Positions 55,985 to 63,930 of a DNA stretch of 64,000 nucleotides are shown here, piece after piece. This DNA is from Paenactinomyces guangxiensis (lineage in GTDB: Bacteria; Bacillota; Bacilli; Thermoactinomycetales; Thermoactinomycetaceae). The notes beneath the pieces were generated by a model. It had not been told where the DNA came from and did no database searches. It saw nothing but the letters and a program-made list of their open reading frames with translations. The stretch spans positions 31,795 to 95,794 of the forward strand of contig NZ_JAECVR010000017.1 of the NCBI RefSeq assembly GCF_016055185.1, given 5' to 3'. A program made the translations under genes and the position numbers. Position 1 is the stretch's first letter. Each line of letters opens with the position of its first letter.

Positions 55985-56740
55985 TCAGTCTGTATACCTC
56001 GCCAATTCCTCATCATCAACATCAAAATTGGCGTAGACGTTTTGTACATCATCGTGATCTTCGAGAGCGTCCATCAGGCTGAGAATGTTTTTAATCATTT
56101 CACCGTGCACATGCACTTTGTTGGACGGAACCAGGGTTACCTCGGCATCAGCGAAAGTGAACCCTTCTGCTTCCAATGCTTCCTTGACGTCTTCAAATGC
56201 CTCTGGGGATGTTGTAATCTCAAATCCTTTGTCCGTCGTTTCAAAATCGTCGGCACCATTTTCCAGAGCAAGCAGGAGTATTTCTTCTTCATCCTTGTCC
56301 GTGGAATCACGGTCGATGGTAAGCACCCCTTTGCGGTCGAACATCCAGGAGACACAACCGGCTTCACCCAGATTTCCGCCTCGCTTGGAAAAAATATGCC
56401 TCATATCAGCGGCTGTCCGGTTACGGTTATCGGTCAGGGTGTCGACCATAACGGCAATGCCGCCCGGACCATATCCCTCGTAGGTAATCTGCTCATAATC
56501 TTGTCCATCACCACCGCCGGTCGCTTTTTTGATCGCTCGCTCGATGTTATCATTTGGCATATTTTGTGCTTTTGCTTTAGCGATGGCCAAACGGAGCTTT
56601 TGGTTATTAGCCGGATCTTTATCCCCCTGCCGGGCGGCAACGTAAATTTCGCGTCCCAGCTTGGCAAATATCTTTCCCCGAATTGCATCCTGCCGGCCTT
56701 TGCGGTGCTGGATATTTTTCCACTTGGAATGTCCTGCCAT
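55985..56740 (-). CDS. yebC: YebC/PmpR-family transcription/translation factor
   Basis: The 251 residues start MAGHSKWKNIQHRKGRQDA and contain the three YebC domains (GGDGQDYEQITYEGYGPGG, FSKRGGNLGEAGCVSWMF). Some relatives act as DNA-binding regulators; others are now known to aid translation of polyproline stretches. ATG at 56740 follows AGGAGAGG. It is 22 bases after nadE, the end of the operon. Confidence 0.95.
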   Translation of the reverse strand: MAGHSKWKNIQHRKGRQDAIRGKIFAKLGREIYVAARQGDKDPANNQKLRLAIAKAKAQNMPNDNIERAIKKATGGGDGQDYEQITYEGYGPGGIAVMVDTLTDNRNRTAADMRHIFSKRGGNLGEAGCVSWMFDRKGVLTIDRDSTDKDEEEILLLALENGADDFETTDKGFEITTSPEAFEDVKEALEAEGFTFADAEVTLVPSNKVHVHGEMIKNILSLMDALEDHDDVQNVYANFDVDDEELARYTD

Positions 56741-56762
56741 TTTTTCACACACCTCTCCTTTC

Positions 56763-57620
56763 TTACAGACCCCAATCGCGCAGATAGCGGAAATCAACAC
56801 CGACCGTACGATTGCCTACCTTTAGGATAACGGGCATGGTTCGTTTATACTGGTTACGGATGATGCGTGTACTCACTTTTTCAATAAATGCGTCATTAAA
56901 CCCGAGAGCACGCAGTTTGTCAAGAGACAGACGCTGGTCAATCATATAATAGAGCAATCGGTCCACCTCAAGATAGGTGAAACCCAATTCTCCCTCATCG
57001 GTCTGGTCTTCCCACAAATCAGCACTTGGCGGTTTGGCGATAATTTGTTCCGGCACACCCAGGTAAGCTGCCAGCTGGCGCACCTGCGTTTTGTACAAAT
57101 CACCAATTGGATTGATCGCTGAGGCAACGTCACCAAATTGGGTTCCATAACCCAGTAAAAGCTCAGTCCGGTTACTGGTTCCGATGACCAATGCATTATG
57201 GACAGCGGAGAGATCATAGAGAATGGTCATGCGTTCACGTGCCATTTTGTTGCCACGCCGCAGAGGAGCAGCTTCAGGCATTTGTTCAAAATAAGCGTCA
57301 ATCTGCGGAGTGATATCAATGGTGAGTGATTCTACACCCGTATCTTCAATCGCCGCCCGGGCATCATCCAGACTGCTTTGACTGCTGGTTTTATACGGCA
57401 TGCGCACAGCGATCACATTCTCTTTACCGAATGCCGCCACCGCCAGATACAGCGAAAGCGCAGAATCGATTCCCCCGGATAAGCCCAGAACTACTTGTTT
57501 AAACCCTGCCTTTTCTACCTCTTCACGCAAAGCAGTTGTGAGGAGATCAGTGACCAATTTTTCATTTAGTCGTAAAAACGGGGCCGTCTCAAAATTTTCT
57601 TCTACGCTGTTCATAGCCAT
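56763..57620 (-). CDS. nadE: NAD synthetase (synthetase part of a split NadE)
   Basis: Amidates nicotinic acid adenine dinucleotide to NAD using ATP. The 285-residue protein has the P-loop LSGGIDSALS (47-56), GTSNRTELLLGYGTQFGD and GDLYKTQVRQLA of the synthetase domain. Its start overlaps the glutaminase-like gene by 10 bases, and together the pair has the size and order of a glutamine-dependent NadE that is normally one 540-570-residue chain. Either ammonia or glutamine-derived ammonia could be used. Confidence 0.93.
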   Translation of the reverse strand: MAMNSVEENFETAPFLRLNEKLVTDLLTTALREEVEKAGFKQVVLGLSGGIDSALSLYLAVAAFGKENVIAVRMPYKTSSQSSLDDARAAIEDTGVESLTIDITPQIDAYFEQMPEAAPLRRGNKMARERMTILYDLSAVHNALVIGTSNRTELLLGYGTQFGDVASAINPIGDLYKTQVRQLAAYLGVPEQIIAKPPSADLWEDQTDEGELGFTYLEVDRLLYYMIDQRLSLDKLRALGFNDAFIEKVSTRIIRNQYKRTMPVILKVGNRTVGVDFRYLRDWGL

Positions 57621-58468
57621 GTTCCCTCCCCTGACCGCTTACGCTGAATGCGATTTAACTCACGGATGGTTAAATCCAGGTTTTCATCACGCAACATGGG
57701 CATCTGAAAGCGGGCTCTTCTCACCTTATCCAAATCAAGATCCGCGATCAGCAATTCCTCTTCAAACAGGGCTGCCTGTTGCTCAACCTCACCAGAGGGG
57801 TCAATCACTGCAGAACCTCCGAAAAATGTAACTCCGTCTTCCGTCCCCACCCGGTTGGCAAACAACAAATACATTCCATGCAAATGTGCCTGCGTTTTTA
57901 AGACTGAATACCATGAGTTCTGTGTTCCCAGTCCGGCAGAAGTAACCCCTCTTCCCGGAGAATTGGATGTAACAATGATCAGAAGGGCACCGTCTTGGGC
58001 CAACAAATATGAGGATGATGTATGCCACATGTCTTCACAGACCAAAATTCCTGCCTGCGCGAATCGGGTGGGGAAACTGCGAATGGTATTACCCTGTCCA
58101 AAATAGCGGGCTTCATCAAACATCCCATATGTAGGAAGATAGACCTTTCGATGAAGATAATGGATTTTCTGCTCGCTTACATATGCAGCAGAGTTATATA
58201 AGATGTGCTCGGGGCTGTTTTCCACAAAGCCGAACACAAGATCAATCCCGTCAGCCAGCTTGACCAGACTTTGGATTTCCGGGCTGAGTGGCTCTTTGGC
58301 TACTTCATAAGTAAGATCTAAAAGATTATACCCCGTCAGGCTCAGCTCAGGAAAAACCAAAAGGTCTACTCCTTCTGTCCGGGCCCGGAGGATCATTTCC
58401 CGATGGAGCTCCAGATTGATATCCATTCTCCCCAATCGGGGTCGTATTTGTGCAATTCCTACTCTCAT
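57611..58468 (-). CDS. Nitrilase-type amidase, glutaminase part of split NAD synthetase
   Basis: The 285 residues belong to the carbon-nitrogen hydrolase superfamily with triad Glu (FPELSLTGY), Lys (HRKVYLPTYGMFDEARYF) and Cys (LVCEDMWH). The YLPTYGMFDE motif is that of the glutaminase domain of glutamine-dependent NAD synthetase, supplying ammonia. ATG at 58468 follows GGAGGCG. It ends 10 bases into nadE, so the two are cotranslated and probably form a complex. Reasonable alternative: an unrelated amidase that merely sits beside nadE. Confidence 0.85.
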   Translation of the reverse strand: MRVGIAQIRPRLGRMDINLELHREMILRARTEGVDLLVFPELSLTGYNLLDLTYEVAKEPLSPEIQSLVKLADGIDLVFGFVENSPEHILYNSAAYVSEQKIHYLHRKVYLPTYGMFDEARYFGQGNTIRSFPTRFAQAGILVCEDMWHTSSSYLLAQDGALLIIVTSNSPGRGVTSAGLGTQNSWYSVLKTQAHLHGMYLLFANRVGTEDGVTFFGGSAVIDPSGEVEQQAALFEEELLIADLDLDKVRRARFQMPMLRDENLDLTIRELNRIQRKRSGEGTWL

Positions 58469-58492
58469 GCTGATTGCGCCTCCTCAGGCATT

Positions 58493-58534
58493 AAAAAAGG
58501 CTACTAAAATCAATCTTCATCATACCATAAGCCT
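58493..58534 (-). terminator. Weak terminator after the CotS-like gene
   Basis: AGGCT pairs with AGCCT across a 27-base loop and ends in six T. It lies between the spore-coat genes and the NAD genes. Confidence 0.5.
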
Positions 58535-58541
58535 CTCATCA

Positions 58542-59489
58542 CTACCAATAGGATATCTGTTTGATTTGTTGGCGCCATCTGTCTCTTTGTGCGGCCAATT
58601 TTTGCAGGTAAGGCAAGGAGTGGCGAATCGAATAGCCCTTCTTTTTTTCTACTAAGCCAATCGACTCGCGAAAAAATTCGTTTGGAAAAGAGAGTAGAAT
58701 AACAATGATTCTTTTTTCCAGGGCAGATAAAGGCCGAACCGATTCATAGGCAAGAAAAATCTTGCTGTACCATTTTTCTGACCAATTGTTTTCAGATAAA
58801 ATGCGCGATGCTATTTGCCATACATCCCCGAGCTGGCAATCATAATCAGCCGTCTCGAAGTCGATGAGCCATGGTTTTCCCTGGGAATCGATGATCCAGT
58901 TGTGGCTGGCCAAATCACGGTGGGTTAAATATCTCCTGTAGCGTTGCTCATGGTTTAAGCTGGCCAGAGGAAGCCACTTCAGCTCCTCCCATGCTTTGAC
59001 TGCATCAAGATAAAAATCCTTTCCATAAATTCTTAACAATTCGCCCAGTTCCCCCTGCAGGGATGGAGCCTTTCTCATCACCTGATAAAATCGGACAAGC
59101 CGGTCATGCAACCGATGATAAAGAAGAAAAGCCGCCCCTTGTTCCGGCGGCGTCCTCAAGCCTCGACCGATGCGGTGAAAATGGGCCAGCACTGGTACAA
59201 TCTTTTCAACCTCATCCATCTGTGAATAAGATACCGTTTTCCCCTCTATAAACGGTGTCAGCATCCAATGGACCCCATCTGAACGGATCGGCGGCATCCT
59301 TGTAAAACCTCTCCGTCTCAGTTCCTGATCCACTTGAATCCACCATTTGAGACGCAAAGGAAAACGGGTGCGTTTGGCAATCCACTTCTCCTCATCCGTT
59401 TCGATACACCAATGCTTACGGTAGGGAGTAATATTACGCACAGCAGTATGTAATATTTGCTCCATTTGGACCTGGCGGGGTTCTCTCAT
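58542..59489 (-). CDS. CotS/YutH-like spore coat kinase-fold protein
   Basis: A 315-residue aminoglycoside-phosphotransferase-like kinase: YLTHRDLASHNWII (catalytic HxDxxxxN) and WLIDFETADYD (DFx metal motif), while the N-terminal lobe has EKWIAKR with the ATP Lys. CotS-group proteins sit in the Bacillus spore coat; enzymatic function is unclear. ATG at 59489 follows GGGGAGAG. It follows safA by 19 bases, which supports a spore-coat role. Confidence 0.82.
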   Translation of the reverse strand: MREPRQVQMEQILHTAVRNITPYRKHWCIETDEEKWIAKRTRFPLRLKWWIQVDQELRRRGFTRMPPIRSDGVHWMLTPFIEGKTVSYSQMDEVEKIVPVLAHFHRIGRGLRTPPEQGAAFLLYHRLHDRLVRFYQVMRKAPSLQGELGELLRIYGKDFYLDAVKAWEELKWLPLASLNHEQRYRRYLTHRDLASHNWIIDSQGKPWLIDFETADYDCQLGDVWQIASRILSENNWSEKWYSKIFLAYESVRPLSALEKRIIVILLSFPNEFFRESIGLVEKKKGYSIRHSLPYLQKLAAQRDRWRQQIKQISYW

Positions 59490-59508
59490 CGCTCTCCCCT
59501 TCTCCCAT

Positions 59509-60510
59509 TTAATCTTCCCGTGAGGAACTCTCTTTCTCTCTTTGGATCGGGCTTGCGAAAAACGGCAGCGGTGTTGTTGGTGTAAAGGATGGCGGTGTTG
59601 TTGGATGTGACCATGGTTCAGCGGAAGGAGGCTGCCAGTTCACTTCCTGTCCTGGTGCATAAAAGTAGGATGAATAATGTTCCGCTGCCGGAACCAAAGG
59701 TGGCGGAGGAGCTGCTACAAAAGCGGTCGGACCAAAAATCATCGGATAATATAATGGAACATACCTGCCTTCTGTTCCATCTGGATATTGAGACAACCCG
59801 GGAGGAACAGGAGGCAAATCATAAGCAGAACTATCCATGAGCGGCGACTCAGAAGCGAATTGAGACTCGTAACCAGCCACATCGCTTCCGGACATTTCCG
59901 GCGTCGCAACATAAGGATATGTTGAAAAGTAAGGGGATGCGTATTGTTTGGGCGACTCTTCCTGTGGTAAAGGATAACGGTCGGGTGATTCCAGACCCGG
60001 TGCTGGATATCGGGCGGATGAATCAACAGGTAAATCCCTCTCAGACGGAGGATATGGATAAAGTGTTTGTTGTTCAGGTAAAGGGTATTGCTGATAAATC
60101 CGTTCCTCCTCCTGTGAATGGGAATGATAAGGTGCTCCTTCCTCCGAAACAGTAGTTGTATGAGACGACTCTGCCTCTGTTGCAGAGTAAGAGTAGTGAC
60201 AGGACGATTCCGACTGCGGCTCCGAATACGCAGTCTTTTGTTCAGGTTTTTCTGTGAATTCCTCACTTTCCTTGTTTTGCAATGCTTCTTTTGCAACACC
60301 CGCTTTACCCGGGCTGATGTTTGTACTTTCCTCACGCTTTTGGGAAACAATAGGGATTCTTCCTGTAGGTACCCGGATTTTCATACCTGGCTGCAAATGA
60401 TTCGCTTCTTTGATTTGCGGATTGGCTTCATGCAGCCGTTCCACCGGAATATTATACTTTTGCGCGAGGTCCCACATCGAATCACCTGGTCGGACAATGT
60501 GAATTTTCAT
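59509..60510 (-). CDS. safA: SafA-like spore coat assembly protein (LysM)
   Basis: The 333 residues begin with a single LysM domain (MKIHIVRPGDSMWDLAQKYN, then PVERLHEANPQIKEANHLQPGMKIRVP), almost identical in layout to SafA, which anchors the spore coat to cortex peptidoglycan. The rest (about 60-330) is low-complexity, rich in Tyr, Pro, Ser and Glu with repeated PYP/QYP pieces, suited to cross-linking. ATG at 60510 follows GGGGG. In B. subtilis safA lies near nadABC; here nadE is close downstream. Confidence 0.85.
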   Translation of the reverse strand: MKIHIVRPGDSMWDLAQKYNIPVERLHEANPQIKEANHLQPGMKIRVPTGRIPIVSQKREESTNISPGKAGVAKEALQNKESEEFTEKPEQKTAYSEPQSESSCHYSYSATEAESSHTTTVSEEGAPYHSHSQEEERIYQQYPLPEQQTLYPYPPSERDLPVDSSARYPAPGLESPDRYPLPQEESPKQYASPYFSTYPYVATPEMSGSDVAGYESQFASESPLMDSSAYDLPPVPPGLSQYPDGTEGRYVPLYYPMIFGPTAFVAAPPPPLVPAAEHYSSYFYAPGQEVNWQPPSAEPWSHPTTPPSFTPTTPLPFFASPIQREKESSSRED

Positions 60511-60679
60511 GAAACAACCCCCTAACTTAGTCCTAAACAATATTATCCTATGCACCCATGGGCATTTTTTTGCTTCACGAATCTGTCGAAGAACAGAAAA
60601 GTAAATGATTTTATTTTTCCGGCACGAACATTTAAAATAGTTTATAGTTGATTTTTCGCGAGAAAAAGGGGGTACTCAG

Positions 60680-61495
60680 GTGAAGACAAAAAAAAGAACT
60701 TTGTGGTTTTCCGTTCATCTCATATCAGTACTTTCATTTATCTTCTTAGCCTTCGGATTTATCCTGGCTGTTAAAGAAGTGATTCACCCGCAAAAAGCGA
60801 CAAACTCTGTGAAGCCCAAACCAAAACTGGCTTCCATTACAGAGAATGGAATGCTTGTCGGCCTTGGAGATTCACTTACGCGGGGAGTGGGTGATTTCTC
60901 GGGCCAAGGCTATTTTGGAATGGTGAAAAAAGAGCTGCAAAAGGATGAGATAAATCAGTTTAGTGCCGTTAACTTGGCGATCAGCGGACAAACATCATCT
61001 CAATTAGTTAACCAAGTAAAACAAGACCGGGTCAAAGAACTGGTCAAAAGTGCCAAGTGGATCACGATGACGATTGGTGGAAATGACCTGTTCCGGGGGA
61101 GCGGCGGTTTAGACAAAATAGATGAAAAAGCAGCTGCAAAAAGCCGCCTCGTATACGAGCAAAATTTAAACACAATATTGACAGAAATGCGGAAGCAAAA
61201 TCCGGAAGCTACTATCTTTATGTTTGGACTGTACAACCCCTTTGGTGATCTCGCTGAAGAAAAAAAGTCATCCCGATTAGTGTCGGAATGGAATCAAACC
61301 ATACACAACGTTTCCGCAAACTTTGACAGAGTGGTTATCGTACCCACCTTTGATTTATTCCAGTTGAACCCCCGGCACTACTTATACAGTGATCATTTCC
61401 ACCCCAATCAACAAGGGTATGAACGCATGGCTGAGCGGCTGCTGCAAGTGATTAAGGATCAGCCGAAGAAGGGGGACACAGCAGATGAAAACTAA
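60680..61495 (+). CDS. SGNH/GDSL-type hydrolase, membrane-anchored
   Basis: The 271 residues have an N-terminal membrane segment (about 9-31) and an SGNH esterase fold: VGLGDSLTRG with S65, AISGQTSSQL, TIGGNDLF and SDHFHPNQQG with the Asp/His. It acts outside the membrane on an ester such as lipid or polysaccharide acetyl. GTG at 60680 follows AAAGGGGG. It overlaps the ABC ATPase by 11 bases and belongs to a three-gene operon. Confidence 0.9.
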   Translation: MKTKKRTLWFSVHLISVLSFIFLAFGFILAVKEVIHPQKATNSVKPKPKLASITENGMLVGLGDSLTRGVGDFSGQGYFGMVKKELQKDEINQFSAVNLAISGQTSSQLVNQVKQDRVKELVKSAKWITMTIGGNDLFRGSGGLDKIDEKAAAKSRLVYEQNLNTILTEMRKQNPEATIFMFGLYNPFGDLAEEKKSSRLVSEWNQTIHNVSANFDRVVIVPTFDLFQLNPRHYLYSDHFHPNQQGYERMAERLLQVIKDQPKKGDTADEN

Positions 61496-62411
61496 CAGCT
61501 TTGTTCTCTCTGTCGAAGGACTGTCCAAAACGATCGGAAAACGGGAGATTGTTGCCGATGTGTCCTTTAACGTAGGCGGAGGTGAGATCTTCGGTTTTCT
61601 CGGACCCAACGGAGCGGGGAAAACAACAACGATCCGCATGTTGGTTGGCCTTATCCGGCCTACAAAAGGCAGGATACAAATCGGCGGTTATGACCTGTCC
61701 AGACAGTTTTTAAAAGCAATCCGCCAGGTAGGTTGTATCGTGGAAAATCCGGAACTCTACCCCTATCTCACCGGAAGAGAAAATCTGGAACTGTTCGCAC
61801 GAATGGTTGATGAAATCACTCCTGAACGAATCGAAGAAGTTGTTCGGCTGGTCGAGCTGGATCACCGCATCGATGATCTCGTGAAAACTTACTCTCTCGG
61901 CATGAGACAGCGGCTCGGAATCGCCCAGGCACTGTTGGGGCAGCCGCAACTTCTCATCCTTGACGAACCGACAAACGGCCTCGACCCTGCCGGAATCCGG
62001 GAAATGCGTTCCTTTGTCCGCCAGCTGGCGCGCGAACAGGGGATTAGTGTTTTTATCTCCAGCCATATTTTGCATGAAGTGCAATTGATGTGTGACCGTG
62101 TGGCGATTATCAACGAGGGGCGAATCGTAAAAACAGGTCGTGTCGATCAGCTGGTGGCCAACCACGCCAAAGTGGAATGGCTCGTACAGCCTCAGGAATC
62201 CGGAGCGGAAAAGTTGCGTCAGCTTCCTTATATCTCCCAAGTTGAGATACTGGATCAAGGACGTGTGTTAGTCCATATGCCGATGGATAAAATCGCAGAA
62301 ACAAACGAGGCCCTGCTGAAACAACAAATCCGGGTAACGGGAATCCGTCCGTTCAAACAGACGTTGGAAGATATTTTCCTGGAGATGACAGGGGGAAACA
62401 GCATTGATTAA
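61485..62411 (+). CDS. ABC transporter ATP-binding protein
   Basis: A 308-residue ATPase of the BcrA/CcmA type: Walker A GPNGAGKTT, signature YSLGMRQRLGIAQ, Walker B LLILDEPTNGLDP, then a C-terminal extension common in bacitracin-type exporters. ATG at 61485. Works with the permease encoded next; substrate unknown. Confidence 0.93.
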   Translation: MKTNSFVLSVEGLSKTIGKREIVADVSFNVGGGEIFGFLGPNGAGKTTTIRMLVGLIRPTKGRIQIGGYDLSRQFLKAIRQVGCIVENPELYPYLTGRENLELFARMVDEITPERIEEVVRLVELDHRIDDLVKTYSLGMRQRLGIAQALLGQPQLLILDEPTNGLDPAGIREMRSFVRQLAREQGISVFISSHILHEVQLMCDRVAIINEGRIVKTGRVDQLVANHAKVEWLVQPQESGAEKLRQLPYISQVEILDQGRVLVHMPMDKIAETNEALLKQQIRVTGIRPFKQTLEDIFLEMTGGNSID

Positions 62412-63387
62412 ACTAGTGTATAATGAACTGCTCAAAGTGATTCGCAAAAAGCGAATTCTCGTCATCGTGCTGATCTTGCTTGTTCTGATTCCCATATTCA
62501 CTTACGGGCAGTACCGCACCGCCCAAGAAACCATTAAACAACTGGGTACTTCTGACTGGCGTGCTATGCTGCAACAGCAGATTGTCGACCAACAGAACCG
62601 CCTTTCTTCCAGCCGTATGCCAGAAGAACGGAAAGAGTGGATCAAGCTCATCATTCAACAACAGCAATATTACCTGGATCACAACATTAACCCGACCGCA
62701 CCCGGTGCCCCCACATTTATCCGTGAATTTGTTGACCAGGCCGTTGCTCTGTTCCTGCCGCTTCTGGTCGTGGTATTAGCAGCAGATATCGTTTCCTCAG
62801 AGCACTCCGGCGGAACGATCAAACTATTGCTCACCCGCCCGGTTCGCCGATGGAAAATCTTGTTGAGCAAGTATTTTGCCTTATTGCTCAGTGTCTCCCT
62901 GATGGTCGTTCTCACAGCGGTACTCGGTTATCTCATCTCGGGAGTGCTCTTTGGCTATAAGGGCTGGACTCTACCCGTCTTTACCGGATTTCAGGAAAAG
63001 GGAGGGCAACTGGTCACCGAAAACATCCACCTCATTCCGCAGTGGAAGTATATTTTAATGGCCTACGGTTTAGCCTGGTTCACCTGTATAGCCGTCGGAA
63101 CCATTTCCTTCATGGTATCGGTGCTTGTCAGAAGCACGGCCGCCAGTATGGGCATTATGCTTGCTGCCGTCATTTCCGGCAGCCTGCTCGGCCAGCTGGC
63201 TCCCAACTGGAATGAGCTCAAATATCTGGCTTTTACCAATCTCAGCTTAACGGACTACCTGTCGGGCCAGCCGATTCTGGTCGAAGGAATGACCCTTCCT
63301 TTTTCACTTGCCATTTTAAGCATATGGTCCGTCAGTGCGTTGGTAATCGCGTTTGTGGTATTTTCCAGACGTGATGTTCTGGCTTGA
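62404..63387 (+). CDS. ABC-2 type permease
   Basis: A 327-residue permease with six hydrophobic segments, an external domain after TM1 (about 40-105) and LTRPVRRWKILLSKYFALLLS typical of ABC-2 exporters. Start TTG at 62404 after AGGGGG, overlapping the ATPase by 8 bases. Last gene of the operon; exporter substrate unknown. Confidence 0.9.
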   Translation: MIKLVYNELLKVIRKKRILVIVLILLVLIPIFTYGQYRTAQETIKQLGTSDWRAMLQQQIVDQQNRLSSSRMPEERKEWIKLIIQQQQYYLDHNINPTAPGAPTFIREFVDQAVALFLPLLVVVLAADIVSSEHSGGTIKLLLTRPVRRWKILLSKYFALLLSVSLMVVLTAVLGYLISGVLFGYKGWTLPVFTGFQEKGGQLVTENIHLIPQWKYILMAYGLAWFTCIAVGTISFMVSVLVRSTAASMGIMLAAVISGSLLGQLAPNWNELKYLAFTNLSLTDYLSGQPILVEGMTLPFSLAILSIWSVSALVIAFVVFSRRDVLA

Positions 63388-63406
63388 TGAAAGAAAACCG
63401 TGAGAT

Positions 63407-63452
63407 CCCCTTTAATCAGCAGTAAATTACTGCTTACTTAAAGGGGTTTTTT
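63407..63452 (+). terminator. Terminator of the SGNH-ABC operon
   Basis: CCCCTTTAA pairs with TTAAAGGGG, an inner stem folds inside, and six T follow, 20 bases past the permease stop. Confidence 0.9.
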
Positions 63453-63490
63453 AGGTAACGCAACAAAAAATACTTCAATTGCATTTTATA

Positions 63491-63519
63491 TTCACATTTT
63501 ATCTGTATTGGTGTATAGT
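63491..63519 (+). promoter_or_regulatory. Promoter of the SdpR-like gene
   Basis: TTCACA, 17-base spacer, TATAGT at 63514-63519, followed by an inverted repeat. Confidence 0.6.
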
Positions 63520-63528
63520 ATAGATAGA

Positions 63529-63550
63529 TATTTAGATAATTAACTAAATA
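63529..63550. promoter_or_regulatory. Candidate autorepressor operator
   Basis: TATTTAG and CTAAATA flank 8 bases, just past the -10 of the SdpR-like promoter, the usual site for autoregulation by ArsR proteins. Confidence 0.55.
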
Positions 63551-63570
63551 CAAAATTAGAAGGATGTAAC

Positions 63571-63716
63571 TTGAACTCAGCTTTTAAAGCATTAGCTGAT
63601 CCAACCAGACGTAAAATCTTGGATCTCTTAAAGAGAGGGATTTAACTGCCGGCGAGATTGCGGAAAAGTTTGAGATTAGTAAACCATCCATCAGTAACCA
63701 CTTAAATATTCTTAAA
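63571..63716 (+). pseudogene. ArsR-family regulator (SdpR-like), frameshifted and cut by an IS end
   Basis: TTG at 63571 after AGAAGGATG encodes FKALADPTRRKILDLLKRG, then a one-base loss causes a stop; DLTAGEIAEKFEISKPSISN and HLNILK continue in the next frame, the ArsR helix-turn-helix as in SdpR. Coding then ends where an IS256-like end begins at about 63717. The C-terminal third is missing. The promoter and operator upstream look intact. Confidence 0.75.
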
Positions 63717-63772
63717 GGGTATGTGAAATTTTTTGTGTAAATGGCTTTTCCCTAAAAACTTTGGGAATACTT

Positions 63773-63825
63773 CCCTATCAACAGGATAAGGCGATGCTGG
63801 AGAGCAACCTGAGCGGTTGATAGGG
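63773..63825. repeat. Hairpin in the non-coding IS end, 10-bp stem
   Basis: CCCTATCAAC pairs with GTTGATAGGG around a 33-base loop that can fold further. Confidence 0.65.
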
Positions 63826-63829
63826 TCTG

Positions 63830-63879
63830 CTGAGGAAAATTGGTTGGAGAGAAGTTTCCAGCCATTTTATTTTCCTCAG
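63830..63879. repeat. Second hairpin in the non-coding IS end
   Basis: CTGAGGAAAA pairs with TTTTCCTCAG, with an inner stem GGTTGGA/TCCAGCC; stacked directly next to the first hairpin. Confidence 0.65.
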
Positions 63880-63907
63880 GAGAAAAAAGCGATAAACTCC
63901 GGGGGGG

Positions 63908-63930
63908 TTGGGGGCAGAGCCCCCAATTTT
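63908..63930 (+). terminator. G/C hairpin with T run at transposase end
   Basis: TTGGGGGC pairs with GCCCCCAA around AGA and is followed by TTTT on the plus strand; overlaps the transposase stop and could block transcription entering from the plus direction. Confidence 0.7.
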
